Of a DNA stretch of 64,000 nt, positions 34,877-44,045 are shown one piece after another. Made by a program: the position numbers and the translations under genes. Where the stretch lies: contig CP166702.1 in assembly GCA_051414805.1 (NCBI GenBank), positions 806,001 through 870,000 on the forward strand. The letters are read 5' to 3'. Origin of the DNA: Xenophilus sp003671765. GTDB taxonomy: Bacteria; Pseudomonadota; Gammaproteobacteria; Burkholderiales; Burkholderiaceae_C. The notes under the pieces were generated by a model. It made no database searches. It saw only the letters and a program-made list of their open reading frames with translations, and was not told the DNA's origin. Every line of letters begins with the position of its first letter. Within the stretch, counting starts at the first letter, position 1.

Positions 34877-35716
34877 TTGGCCAGGCTCGACCCGCTGAAC
34901 ACCTCGCGCTACTGGCACGCCGCCGACGTGCCGGGCATGGACCTGCTGCACGCGGACTTCAGCACGCACGAGTACGCACCGCATGTGCACCCTTCCTTTG
35001 TCATCGCGGTCACCGAGGTGGGCGGCGCGGAGTTCAGGAGCCGCGGCCGCCTGGGTGTGGCCGAACCGCAGGCGCTGCTGGTCTTCAACCCGTCCGAGCC
35101 CCACTCCGGGCGCATGGGCGCCAGCGCGCGCTGGCGCTACCGCGCCTTCTACCTGGCGGAGCCCGGCATCCGGCAACTGATGGCGGCGCTGGGCCTGGAC
35201 CAGCCCCGGCATTTCGCATCGAACGTGCTGGCCGACCGGGCACTGATCGACGCCTTCCTCGCGCTGCATCGCGCCTTCGACGCCGACCCGGCGTCGGACG
35301 ACCCGCTGGTGAGCCATGAACGCTTCGTCCACACCTTCGGCACGCTGTTCCAGCGATACGCCGCCCCGGGCCAGCGCGTGCCGGCGGCGCCCGCCGGCGC
35401 TGCCGTACTCGCGCCGGTGCTGGAATTGCTGCACGATGCTTTCGGCGAGCGGCTGAGCCTCGATCAGATGGCGGCCGCGGGCGGCCTGACGCCCTTCCAG
35501 CTCATCGGTGCGTTCAAGCGCACGACCGGCCTGACGCCGCATGCCTACCTGACGCAGTTGCGGTTGCGGGCCGCCATCCGCCACCTAGGCGCCGGGCGCC
35601 CGCTGATCGACGCCGCCGTGGCGAGCGGCTTCTACGACCAGAGCGCGCTCACCCGGCATTTCAAGCGCACCTTCGGGATGACGCCGCTGCAGTACGTGCG
35701 CGCCCGGGCCGGCTGA
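34877..35716 (+). CDS. AraC-family transcriptional regulator
   Basis: 279 residues. The N-terminal cupin-like half has HEYAPHVHPSFVIAVTEVGG and the C-terminal double helix-turn-helix has LSLDQMAAAGGLTPFQLIGAFKRTTGLTPHAYLTQLR and GFYDQSALTRHFKRTFGMTP (each in parts). The start is TTG, with a strong GGAGG at 34866-34870 and no near in-frame ATG. This AraC type often controls an adjacent LysE or EamA gene; here the EamA gene is 138 bases downstream. Confidence 0.85.
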   Translation: MARLDPLNTSRYWHAADVPGMDLLHADFSTHEYAPHVHPSFVIAVTEVGGAEFRSRGRLGVAEPQALLVFNPSEPHSGRMGASARWRYRAFYLAEPGIRQLMAALGLDQPRHFASNVLADRALIDAFLALHRAFDADPASDDPLVSHERFVHTFGTLFQRYAAPGQRVPAAPAGAAVLAPVLELLHDAFGERLSLDQMAAAGGLTPFQLIGAFKRTTGLTPHAYLTQLRLRAAIRHLGAGRPLIDAAVASGFYDQSALTRHFKRTFGMTPLQYVRARAG

Positions 35717-35854
35717 CGCCTGCACGGCGGCAACAGCAGCGCCGCAATTTCCGCCAATACGCCGCGCGGCCGGCGTTCTACCGTGCGGCCCAGGCGTCGG
35801 CCTTTTCCTTGCGCGGTCCTCAGACCGCCCCGGGGCCGTCGCCAGACGACGCCC

Positions 35855-36745
35855 ATGATTTACACCCTCGCACGACCCGCCGCCCCGACCGGCAGCGTTC
35901 TTTCCTTCCTGGCCCTGGTGCTCGGCGCCGGCGCGCTGGCGCTGGGGGGCGTGTTCCTGCGGCACAGCGAGCTGCCGCCCACCGCCAGCGCGGTGTACCG
36001 GGTGGCGCTGGCCATTCCGGTGTTCTTCCTGCTCGACCGGCTGTCGGCCCGCGGCGAAGCGCCCGGCACACCGGCCATTCCGGTCCGGCTCGTCCTGGTC
36101 GGCTTCATCTTCTCGGGCAACCTGGCGCTGTACCACTGGTCGATGACGCTGACCACGCTGGCCAATGCCAACCTGCTGGCCAACCTGGCGCCGATCTTCG
36201 TGGTGCTCGGCGCCAGGCTCTTCCTCGGCAAGCGCTTCAAGCCCGGCTTCCTGGTCGGCATGCTGTGCGCGCTGGCCGGCGCCTTCGTGCTGATCGGCCA
36301 TCGGCTCGACTTCGGCTCGAGGCACATGGCCGGCAACCTGCTGGGCTTGCTGTCGGCGGTGTTCTACGGCGCCTACCTGCTCGCCGTGAGCCTGGTGCGC
36401 GCCCAGTACCGGACGATGACCGTGATGGCCTGGAGCAGTGTCGGCACGCTGGTCGTGCTGCTGCCGCTGACCCTCGCGCGCGGCGAATCGCTGGTGCCGC
36501 AGACGCTGCACGGCGTGCTGATGCTGGTGGCACTGGCCCTGGTGTCGCACGTCGGCGGCCAGGGCCTGATCGCCTATGCGCTGGCCCGGCTGCCGGCCGC
36601 GCTGTCCTCGATCACCCTGCTGGTGCAGCCCGTCATTGCCACCGTGCTGGGCGGCTGGCTGTTCCACGAATACCTCAGCCCCGTCGAGTTCGCCGGGGCC
36701 GTGGTCATCCTCGCCGGCATCGTCATCGCCCGGCGTTTTTCATGA
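35855..36745 (+). CDS. EamA/DMT-superfamily transporter (2)
   Basis: 296 residues with about ten helices: GGVFLRHSELPPTASAVYRV, NLLANLAPIFVVLGARLFLG and LVQPVIATVLGGWLFHEYLS. Two EamA repeats. It probably exports a small metabolite. It is followed by the AlaX gene after 28 bases, suggesting one operon with AlaX and the M20 deacylase. Confidence 0.87.
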   Translation: MIYTLARPAAPTGSVLSFLALVLGAGALALGGVFLRHSELPPTASAVYRVALAIPVFFLLDRLSARGEAPGTPAIPVRLVLVGFIFSGNLALYHWSMTLTTLANANLLANLAPIFVVLGARLFLGKRFKPGFLVGMLCALAGAFVLIGHRLDFGSRHMAGNLLGLLSAVFYGAYLLAVSLVRAQYRTMTVMAWSSVGTLVVLLPLTLARGESLVPQTLHGVLMLVALALVSHVGGQGLIAYALARLPAALSSITLLVQPVIATVLGGWLFHEYLSPVEFAGAVVILAGIVIARRFS

Positions 36746-36773
36746 GCGGCCCGCCCGGCCCCACGAGGAATCC

Positions 36774-37502
36774 ATGTCCCCCTACCTGTGCCACATCGAT
36801 CCCGACTGCCTGCGCTTCGAAGCCCGAGTGGTCGCGCGCCGGCCCGACGGCGTGCTGCTCGACCGGTCGTTCTTCTATCCCGGCGGCGGCGGCCAGCTGG
36901 CGGACCGCGGCACGCTCGCATGGGAAGGAGGCGGCAGTGTGAGGATCGACCGGATCGAGATGCAGGGCGCCAACGCCTGGCACTGCTTCGACACCGCCGA
37001 CGCGGGCCGGGTGCCCGACGACCGTGTCGTCGTGGACGTGGACGCGGACTTCCGCTTCCTGATGAGCCAGCTGCACACCGGCCTGCACCTGCTGAACGCG
37101 CTCGTCTACCAGCGCTTCGAGGGCTCGCTGGTCACCGGCGTGCAGATGGCGGCCGACGGCACGGCGCGGATCGACTTCGACCTGCCTGCAGCGGACAACA
37201 ACGCGCTGCGTGCGCTCGAGCCCGCCCTCAACGACCTCATCGCCGACGGCCGGCCGGTGAAAGCGCTGTACCTCGACGCCGCCGCGCTCGCGCGCGAACC
37301 CGGCGTGCTGCGCAGCCGCTCGGTCGCGCCGCCCAGCCAGGCCGACGGCACCACGCGGATCATCGAGATCGAGGGCCTCGACCGGCAGGCCTGCGGCGGC
37401 ACGCACCTGTCGAACACCGCGCAATCGGCACCGCTGCGCATCCTGAAGATCGAGAACAAGGGGCAGCACAACCGGCGCATCCGGATCGGCCTGGTGAGCT
37501 AG
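36774..37502 (+). CDS. Free-standing alanyl-tRNA editing protein, AlaX family (second copy)
   Basis: 242 residues. Zinc ligands are intact: HTGLH (HxxxH) and CGGTH (CxxxH). The N-terminus LLDRSFFYPGGGGQLADRG is the glycine-rich editing-fold motif. RBS GAGGAA precedes the ATG. It sits between an exporter and an ArgE-type hydrolase rather than near translation genes, so it may protect against a specific non-protein amino acid handled by the cluster (inference). Confidence 0.87.
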   Translation: MSPYLCHIDPDCLRFEARVVARRPDGVLLDRSFFYPGGGGQLADRGTLAWEGGGSVRIDRIEMQGANAWHCFDTADAGRVPDDRVVVDVDADFRFLMSQLHTGLHLLNALVYQRFEGSLVTGVQMAADGTARIDFDLPAADNNALRALEPALNDLIADGRPVKALYLDAAALAREPGVLRSRSVAPPSQADGTTRIIEIEGLDRQACGGTHLSNTAQSAPLRILKIENKGQHNRRIRIGLVS

Positions 37503-37531
37503 GGCAGGTCGCATCCCTGCGGGCGCACGGC

Positions 37532-38641
37532 ATGACCACCACCGAGATCCTGCGGCGCCTCGTGGGCTTCGACACCACCTCGCACCGCTCCAACCTCGGC
37601 CTGATCCACTGGGTCGCGGACTTCCTCGCCGGGCATGGCGTGCACGCGCAGCTGCTGCCCAGCGAGGACGGCCGCAAGGCCAACCTGCTGGCCCGCATCG
37701 GCCCCGACGCGGCGGGCGGCATGGTGCTCTCGGGCCACAGCGACGTCGTGCCCGTGGCGGGACAGGCCTGGCGTTCCGACCCCTTCGTCCTGGCCGAGCG
37801 CGAGGGCCGGCTCTACGGACGGGGCGCGGTGGACATGAAGGGCTTCATCGCGGCATGCCTGTCGGCGGTGCCCGCCTGGCAGCGGCAGCCCCTGCGCCGC
37901 CCGATCCGTCTGGCCGTCTCCTACGACGAGGAGGTCGGCTGCCTGGGCGCTCCCAAGCTCGTGGAGCAACTCAAGGCGTGCGCGCCCGCGCTGGCCATCA
38001 TCGGCGAGCCGACGCAGATGAGGATCGGCGTGCGGCATCGCGGTTTCTTCGGCCACCGGGCGCTCTTCACCGGGCTGGCCGCGCACTCCAGCGACCCCTC
38101 GCTGGGTGCCTGCGCGGTCGAGCCGGCGGCGCACCTGGTCACCCGGCTGGTCGACCTGCGGCGCAGATTCGCCGGCGAGGGCAACCCGGCCACCCTCAAC
38201 GTCGGCCGCATCGACGGCGGCAGCGCGATCAACATCGTGCCGGGCCGCTGCGAGGTGCTGTGGGAATGCCGACCCCCGGACGAGGCCACCGCCCGACTCG
38301 TGCGCGAGGCGGTCCGCGAGGCGCTGGCGGGTCTGCCAGCCGGCGTCACGGTCGAGGCGCAGCAGGTGGCCGCCGTGCCGCCCCTGTCCACCCACGGCAA
38401 CGAGGCGGCAGTCGCGGCCGCGCGCGCGCTGGGCGCGCTCTGGCCCGAGGCGGACCTGCCTTTCGGCACCGAGGCCGGCTTCTTCCAGCAGGCCGGCATC
38501 CCGGCGGTGGTGTGCGGTCCCGGGGCCATCGCCCAGGCGCACCAGCCGGACGAGTGGATCGCGTCGGACCAGCTGGTGGCCGCCGACCGCTTCATGCGGG
38601 CGGTGGGGGACTGGGCGCGTGCCGGACCGCTGGCCGGCTAG
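37532..38641 (+). CDS. M20-family acetylornithine deacetylase/ArgE-like hydrolase
   Basis: 369 residues. Metal ligands and catalytic residues are in LSGHSDVVPV, GRGAVDMKGF, YDEEVGCLGA, GEPTQMRIGV and GTEAGFFQQAG. It deacylates N-acyl amino acids such as N-acetylornithine. The start at 37532 (MTTTEILRRLVGFDTTS) is typical. Its 3' end overlaps the convergent GntR gene by 4 bases. Confidence 0.88.
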   Translation: MTTTEILRRLVGFDTTSHRSNLGLIHWVADFLAGHGVHAQLLPSEDGRKANLLARIGPDAAGGMVLSGHSDVVPVAGQAWRSDPFVLAEREGRLYGRGAVDMKGFIAACLSAVPAWQRQPLRRPIRLAVSYDEEVGCLGAPKLVEQLKACAPALAIIGEPTQMRIGVRHRGFFGHRALFTGLAAHSSDPSLGACAVEPAAHLVTRLVDLRRRFAGEGNPATLNVGRIDGGSAINIVPGRCEVLWECRPPDEATARLVREAVREALAGLPAGVTVEAQQVAAVPPLSTHGNEAAVAAARALGALWPEADLPFGTEAGFFQQAGIPAVVCGPGAIAQAHQPDEWIASDQLVAADRFMRAVGDWARAGPLAG

Positions 38642-39333
38642 ATGCCGAGCAGCTCCGGCGGCAGTCCGCTGACGAACTCGGCGAAATCCTTTCCCCCGAT
38701 GGAGATGTGCGCGAGCATCGCTTCGCGCGCGGCGCCCGAGTCGGCGTCCGCGATGGCCCGGCTCACGTCGCCGTGCTCCTTGACGGAGCGTTGCATCCGG
38801 CCCGGCGATTCGAAGCGTCGGGCCGTGTAGGCGGCGCAGCGCGTGCGCAGCATCACGATTTGCTCGACCAGTGCGCCGTTGCGGCAGCCGTCATAGATCA
38901 GTTGGTGGAAATCGTCGTTCGCGCGCTCGTAGGCGGCCGCGTCGTCGTTGGCCGCAGCCTGCGCGCAGGCTTCGACGCTGCGCTCCAGTTGCTGGCGCTC
39001 CCCGGGCTTCATGCGCCGCGCTGCATACCCGGCCGCGACCGCTTCCAGCTCGCCCAGCAGTTCCAGCATCTCGCGCAGCATGTGCATGGACAGCTTGGGC
39101 ACGCTCGCGCCGCTGCGCGGGCTCATGACCACGAAGCCCTGCGCAGCCAACTGAAGGATCGCCTCGCGGATCGGTGTGCGCGAGGTGGAGAAGCGGGCGC
39201 CGAGCGCTTTCTCGTCGATGGGGTGGCCCGGGCGCATGGCGCCGCTCGCCAGGTCCTTGATCAGCGCCATCCGGATGGACTCGGCAAGCGTCGAGCCGGC
39301 GGCCTCAGGGTTTTTGCCCGATAGCAATTGCAT
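38638..39333 (-). CDS. GntR-family (FadR/FCD) regulator
   Basis: 231 residues. The winged helix has DEKALGARFSTSRTPIREAILQLAAQGFV; an FCD helical ligand domain with metal-type His and Asp (NDDFHQLIY, EHGDVSRAI) follows. It is divergent from the Bug-crotonase-CoA transferase operon. Confidence 0.88.
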   Translation of the reverse strand: MQLLSGKNPEAAGSTLAESIRMALIKDLASGAMRPGHPIDEKALGARFSTSRTPIREAILQLAAQGFVVMSPRSGASVPKLSMHMLREMLELLGELEAVAAGYAARRMKPGERQQLERSVEACAQAAANDDAAAYERANDDFHQLIYDGCRNGALVEQIVMLRTRCAAYTARRFESPGRMQRSVKEHGDVSRAIADADSGAAREAMLAHISIGGKDFAEFVSGLPPELLGI

Positions 39334-39344
39334 GGTGAAGAAAT

Positions 39345-39367
39345 ATATTTATCGACGTATTAAATAT
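39345..39367. promoter_or_regulatory. A/T inverted repeat in the GntR/Bug divergent gap
   Basis: ATATTTA (39345-39351) and TAAATAT (39361-39367) are exact inverted copies with a 9-base spacer, in an AT-rich patch between the GntR and Bug starts. A possible GntR operator and promoter -10 region. Confidence 0.45.
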
Positions 39368-39384
39368 TTTCCAAGAGCACTCAG

Positions 39385-40431
39385 ATGTACAGAGCAGCGT
39401 TGTTGCGGATTCTATCGGGCCGTTCGGTGGCAGCCCGCCCCGTTGCGGCAGCCAGTCGGCGCGTCAGCTGGGCGGTTGCGGCCATGGCCACCGCGCTCGT
39501 ATCGGCCGGTGCCCCTGCGGCGATGGCCGAGGAGTGGAAGCCGCAGCGCCCCATCCGGATGGTCCTGGGCTACACGCCGGGCGGAGCTGCCGACGCGGTT
39601 GCCCGCGACCTTGCGCCGCAGATGGAGAAGGTCTTGGGCCAGCCGGTGGTGGTGGACTACCGGCCAGGCGCCGGCGGGGCCATCGGCGTCGAGGCCGTCG
39701 TCAACGCCCCGGCCGACGGGCTGACGATCGGCCTGATCGACGGCGCACCGCTCACCATCATTCCCAATGCGCGCAAGGTGAGCTATGACCCGGCCACTTC
39801 GCTGAGCTACCTGGGTATCGTCTCGCGCTCGCCCCTCGCCGTGCTGGTGCATCCCAGCGTTCCGGCCAATACGCTGCAGGAGTTGCTGGCGCTGGCGCGC
39901 GCCAAGCCGAACAGCCTGAGCTACGCCACCTCGGGCATCGGGACCATCCACCAGATGTCGTCGGAGCTGCTGCAGGCGAGCACCCAGGTCTCGATGCTGC
40001 ACGTGCCGTACAAGGGAGCGGCACCGGCGCTGCAGGACGTCATGGCCGGGGCGGTGAAAGTGTCCTTCTCCACCATTGCGCCGGCGGCACCGTTCGTCAA
40101 GGCCGGCAAGTTGCGCGCGCTGGCCGTGACCTCCGACCGCGAGGTGGCGCTGCTGCCGGGCGTGAAGACGATCGCCGCTCAGGGTGTGCCGGGCTACGAC
40201 TCCGAAGGGTGGTTCGTGCTGGCGGCGCCCAAGGGCCTGCCCGCACCTATCGCCGCGAAATTGAACGAGGCGCTCAACGCCGCGCTCGCGACGCCGGCCG
40301 TCCAGCAGAAGCTCGCGGAGCAGGGCAGCAACACCGAGCCTTCGACGCCCGCGGACGCCGCCGCGCTGGTCAGGCGCGACCAGCGCAAGTGGGGCGAGGT
40401 CATCCGTAGCCAGCACCTCCAGTTCGATTGA
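39385..40431 (+). CDS. Bug/TctC-family periplasmic substrate-binding protein (1)
   Basis: 348 residues. A signal peptide is cleaved near APAAMAEEW, followed by the Bug signatures RMVLGYTPGGAADAVARDL, VDYRPGAGGAIGVEAVV, ADGLTIGLID and LHVPYKGAAPALQDV. The family presents carboxylates to tripartite tricarboxylate transporters. No tctA or tctB is in the window. The operon with crotonase and CoA transferase suggests an aromatic or aliphatic acid substrate. Confidence 0.87.
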   Translation: MYRAALLRILSGRSVAARPVAAASRRVSWAVAAMATALVSAGAPAAMAEEWKPQRPIRMVLGYTPGGAADAVARDLAPQMEKVLGQPVVVDYRPGAGGAIGVEAVVNAPADGLTIGLIDGAPLTIIPNARKVSYDPATSLSYLGIVSRSPLAVLVHPSVPANTLQELLALARAKPNSLSYATSGIGTIHQMSSELLQASTQVSMLHVPYKGAAPALQDVMAGAVKVSFSTIAPAAPFVKAGKLRALAVTSDREVALLPGVKTIAAQGVPGYDSEGWFVLAAPKGLPAPIAAKLNEALNAALATPAVQQKLAEQGSNTEPSTPADAAALVRRDQRKWGEVIRSQHLQFD

Positions 40432-40455
40432 TTCATCCATTTCCAGGACCCTCCC

Positions 40456-41250
40456 ATGACAGCCGAATCCTCCGCCTCTTCTCTTGGCTCTGTTCCCGCC
40501 AGCCCCGCGCTGGCCATCGACGGCGCCGTCGCCACCATCACGCTGCGCCGTCCGGCGACGCACAACCGCATCGAGCCCGAGGACCTCGGCGTGCTCCGTG
40601 GCTACCTGGCCGAGCTGGAGGCGAACCGCGATGTTCGCGTCATCGTCTTCGCAAGCACGGGCACCAGCTTCAGCTCCGGCTTCGACCTGGGGCGCCTCGG
40701 TGCCTCGGCGGCATCCGGCGAGAACCAGTTCCAGCAGTTCACCGACGACATCGAGAACGCGCGGGCCATCACGATCGCCAGGCTGCACGGCCCCGTGTAT
40801 GGCGGCTCGACTGACCTGACGCTGGCCTGCGACTTCCGCATCGGCGTCGAAGGCATGCGCATGTTCATGCCCGCGGCCCGGCTGGGCCTGCACTACTACC
40901 CGCACGGCCTGCGTCGCTGGGTGTCGCGGCTGGGCCTGGGCGCCGCCAAGCGCCTGTTCCTCACGTCGCGCACCCTCCAGGCCGAGGAAATGCTGCGCAT
41001 CGGCTACCTGGACGCGCTGGTGCCTCCGGAATCGCTCGACGCCGAACTGCGCAAGTGGATCGACGAACTTCTGGCACAGGCGCCCATCCCACTGGTGACC
41101 ATGAAGGCCACGCTCAACGAGATCGGCCGCATGGAGTACGACGAGGGCTCGGCCCAGGCGGCCCACGTCGCGAGCCTGAAGACGCGCGACATCGCCGAGG
41201 CGCTGACGGCCTTCGCTGAAAAGCGCGCGCCGCGCTTCACGGGGGCCTGA
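40456..41250 (+). CDS. Crotonase-fold enoyl-CoA hydratase/isomerase-like protein with altered catalytic Glu
   Basis: 264 residues. Oxyanion-hole strands FSSGFDLG and GPVYGGSTDLTLACDFRIG are clear. Where enoyl-CoA hydratases have the first catalytic Glu it has Asp (GGSTDL), and the second Glu position in MPAARLGLHY is Ala. It is therefore unlikely to be a standard hydratase and may be an isomerase, hydrolase or decarboxylase. Its TGA overlaps the CoA-transferase ATG (TGATG). Confidence 0.85.
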   Translation: MTAESSASSLGSVPASPALAIDGAVATITLRRPATHNRIEPEDLGVLRGYLAELEANRDVRVIVFASTGTSFSSGFDLGRLGASAASGENQFQQFTDDIENARAITIARLHGPVYGGSTDLTLACDFRIGVEGMRMFMPAARLGLHYYPHGLRRWVSRLGLGAAKRLFLTSRTLQAEEMLRIGYLDALVPPESLDAELRKWIDELLAQAPIPLVTMKATLNEIGRMEYDEGSAQAAHVASLKTRDIAEALTAFAEKRAPRFTGA

Positions 41251-42458
41251 TGGGCGCGCCACGCAACCCGGACCTGCCGCTCGCGGGCGTCCGTGTGCTC
41301 GAGCTCTCGCAGATCATGGCCGGCCCGACCTGCGGGCTGATGTTGGCCGACATGGGTGCTGAGGTCATCAAGGTGGAGAAGTTTCCCGCCGGCGACGATG
41401 CGCGGGGCTATGCGCGGCCAGGCGACCCGGGCCTGGCGCCCGGCTTCGTGATGCTCAACCGCGGCAAGCGCTCCGTCGCCGTCGACATCCGCAAGGAGGC
41501 GGGCCAGGAGATCATCAAGACGCTGGCCGGGCGCTGCGACATCGTCACGGAGAACTTCCGCCGCGGAAAGATGGATGCGCTGGGCCTGGGCTACGAGCAC
41601 CTGCGCGCCGTCAACCCGCAGCTCGTCTACTGCTCCATCAGCGGCTATGGGCCGAACGGCCCGCTCAGCGACAAGGGGGGCTTCGACCTGGTGCTGCAGG
41701 CCTTCTCCGGCCTGATCAGCGTGACCGGCAGCCGGGACGGCGAGCTGGCCAAGCCCGGCAATTCGGTCGCCGACATCAACGCCGGCATCCTGGCCGCACT
41801 GGGGTGCATGGCCGCCTATGTGAAACGCCTGCGCACCGGCGTGGGCAGCCGGGTCGAGACCTCGCTCCTGCAGGCGTCGCTGCAGCAGATGTACTGGTTC
41901 GCGGCCGCCTATTTCCATGACGGCACGATCGCCCGGCCCATGGGCACCGCCCACCCGCTGATCGCGCCCTACCAGACCTTCCGCTGCAAGGAGGGCGCCA
42001 TCGCGCTGGGCGGTGGCAACCAGGCCAACTGGCTGCGCATCGCCGATGTGCTGGGCCATCCGGAATGGCTGCAGGATGCGCGCTTCACCACCGGGCGGGA
42101 CCGCCTCGGGCACCAGGCCGAACTGGAGGCGCTGATCACGGAGGCGCTGAGCACGCACACGGCCGAGCACTGGGTCGAGGTCCTCGACCGTGCGGGCGTG
42201 CCGGTCGGGCCGGTCCACGACGTGGGGCAGGCGATGGAGCATCCGCAGTCGATGGCGATTTCGATGGTGGTCGAGGTCGAACACGGTGCCGGCGGCCGAA
42301 CCCGATCCCTGGGCCTGCCGATCCACTTCGACGGCGAGGCGCCCTTTGCCGCTTCGCCCGCGCCCCGCGTTGGCCAGCAGACCCGCGAAGTGCTCCAGGA
42401 GTTCGGCTACGACGACGCGCGGATCACGGCGCTGCTGGAGGCCGGGATCATCCAGTAG
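41250..42458 (+). CDS. CaiB/BaiF (class III) CoA transferase
   Basis: 402 residues. VLELSQIMAGPTCGLMLADMGAEVIKVE, the catalytic Asp in NSVADINAGILAALGCM, and GGGNQANWLRIAD are family marks. It moves CoA between carboxylates. Coupled to the crotonase, it likely activates the acid brought in by the Bug-linked transporter. Confidence 0.9.
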   Translation: MGAPRNPDLPLAGVRVLELSQIMAGPTCGLMLADMGAEVIKVEKFPAGDDARGYARPGDPGLAPGFVMLNRGKRSVAVDIRKEAGQEIIKTLAGRCDIVTENFRRGKMDALGLGYEHLRAVNPQLVYCSISGYGPNGPLSDKGGFDLVLQAFSGLISVTGSRDGELAKPGNSVADINAGILAALGCMAAYVKRLRTGVGSRVETSLLQASLQQMYWFAAAYFHDGTIARPMGTAHPLIAPYQTFRCKEGAIALGGGNQANWLRIADVLGHPEWLQDARFTTGRDRLGHQAELEALITEALSTHTAEHWVEVLDRAGVPVGPVHDVGQAMEHPQSMAISMVVEVEHGAGGRTRSLGLPIHFDGEAPFAASPAPRVGQQTREVLQEFGYDDARITALLEAGIIQ

Positions 42459-42464
42459 CGCGCC

Positions 42465-44045
42465 TCAGTCGCCTGCGGCCGACAGCCCCAGGTTGTAGTG
42501 CACCCAGCCCCAGTAATGGTCCAGCGTCAGCCCCTCGCGCTGGGCCTGGGCCCAGCGCGCACGCGTGAAGACCGGGTGTTGTGTGCCATGGCGGGCGGCC
42601 AGCGCCGCGGGTTCGAGGCCGAAATCGGCGGCCAGGCTCGGGTCGGCCGCCGCCGTGGCGGGCGCGTCGGCGATACCGGCGCGCTCAGGCGTCGGCGCGG
42701 GCGCGGGCGCACTGCCGACCACGTCGCGCCCCTGCGCCTTGGCGCCGAGCAGCGCCATGTCGGCGCGCCGGAGCATCTCCGCAGGGGCCTCCTGCGATGC
42801 CTCGCCGGCCGCAACGCCGACGCTGACGGTGACGACCAGCGCGTCGTGGCCCAGTGCCACGGGCCGTGCGCTCACCGCGCGTCGCAGGGCATCGGCGCGC
42901 GCGAGCGTTTCGGCCTCGCTGGCGCTGTGCAGCAGGATGGCGAACTCGTCGCCGCCCAACCGGGCCAGCAGTTCCTGCGCGGCCAATGCGCCGGCGAGCC
43001 GGCTCGCGACCTCGGCCATCACGGTGTCGCCGGCCTCGTGGCCGAAGCGGTCGTTGACGGCCTTGAAGTGGTCGACGTCGATCAGGGCGACCGCCGTCAC
43101 GTCATGCCTTTCCGCGAGCGCAAGTTCGAGTGCGCGGCGGTTGGGCAGGCCGGTGAGCGGGTCGCTCAGCGCCATGCGCTGCAACTGCGCGTTCAAGCCC
43201 GCCAGTTCGGCGTGCGCCCGCGCCAGCGCCTGCTCGCGATCGGCCAGGTCGGTCACGTCGGTCCACAGCGAGGCGATGCCGCCGTGCAGCGCGTGCTCCT
43301 CGATGCGGTAGCTGCGGCCGGTGACGCCGCGCAGCGTCACGGGCCCGGGCAGCGGCCCGCCAAGCCGGCTGTCGCACAGCGCGCGGAAGGCCGCGGAGGG
43401 CTCGAACATCGCCGAGTAGCGGCGCCAGTAGTCGCCCTGGACGTGGCGCTCGCGGATGTCGGGCACCTCGCGCAGCACCGGCAGGAAGTGCTGCGAGAAG
43501 AAGCGCGAGTTGGCGTAGCGCAGCTGCCCCCGGGCGTCGTGCAGGATGACGCCGAGGTTGGTGACGGTGAGCAGTTCCAGCAGCACGCTTGCATCGGTGC
43601 CCTCTGTCCCGCTGTGCGTGACGTCGGTCCACAGCTTGATCCGCCCGCCCGGCACGGGAAACATGCGCAGCTCCAGCCAGCGGCCGCTGTCGGCCCGCTG
43701 GTAGCGCAGCGGCCCCCGCTCATTGCCGTGGCGCCACAGGGCATTGGCCAGCGCGGCATCGAGCTCGGCCGCGCCGGCATCGGGGTGCTGGCGCTGCAGA
43801 AACGGCCGGATCGTGTCGGCCACCGGCAGGCCGACGCGAACGAGCTCGCGCATCTCGGGAAAGAAGTCGAGGTAGCGCGCGTTCCAGGCACGGACGCGCT
43901 CCTCGGTGTCGTAGCAGCACACGGCCGAGGCGCCGAAGGCCAGCAGCAAGCCGCCGGCGGCCTGGGTCCAGCGGTCGTCTTCGCCATGGAGCGGAGGGAG
44001 ATCGGGTGCGGACACGTCTTTCGATGACTGGCTGAAAGCCGCCAC
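42465..44045 (-). CDS. PAS-containing diguanylate cyclase with C-terminal extension
   Basis: 526 residues, soluble. Two PAS-like regions (about 35-140 and 150-270) precede a GGDEF domain with DPLTGLPNRRAL, IDVDHFKAVND and intact GGDEF at 364-368; I see no RxxD inhibitory site just before it. The C-terminal ~70 residues (LAADFGLEPAALAARHGTQ...HYNLGL) are beyond the GGDEF domain and unfamiliar. It makes c-di-GMP from GTP in response to an unknown PAS signal. The start is a GTG at 44045 with no strong Shine-Dalgarno, so it is uncertain. Confidence 0.83.
   Translation of the reverse strand: MAAFSQSSKDVSAPDLPPLHGEDDRWTQAAGGLLLAFGASAVCCYDTEERVRAWNARYLDFFPEMRELVRVGLPVADTIRPFLQRQHPDAGAAELDAALANALWRHGNERGPLRYQRADSGRWLELRMFPVPGGRIKLWTDVTHSGTEGTDASVLLELLTVTNLGVILHDARGQLRYANSRFFSQHFLPVLREVPDIRERHVQGDYWRRYSAMFEPSAAFRALCDSRLGGPLPGPVTLRGVTGRSYRIEEHALHGGIASLWTDVTDLADREQALARAHAELAGLNAQLQRMALSDPLTGLPNRRALELALAERHDVTAVALIDVDHFKAVNDRFGHEAGDTVMAEVASRLAGALAAQELLARLGGDEFAILLHSASEAETLARADALRRAVSARPVALGHDALVVTVSVGVAAGEASQEAPAEMLRRADMALLGAKAQGRDVVGSAPAPAPTPERAGIADAPATAAADPSLAADFGLEPAALAARHGTQHPVFTRARWAQAQREGLTLDHYWGWVHYNLGLSAAGD

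Noticed and set aside
32687..35584. 965-residue minus-strand frame reaching across the MocR and AraC genes
   Set aside because: Only its last ~199 residues are a real LysE protein. The rest is antisense reading of recognised regulator genes.
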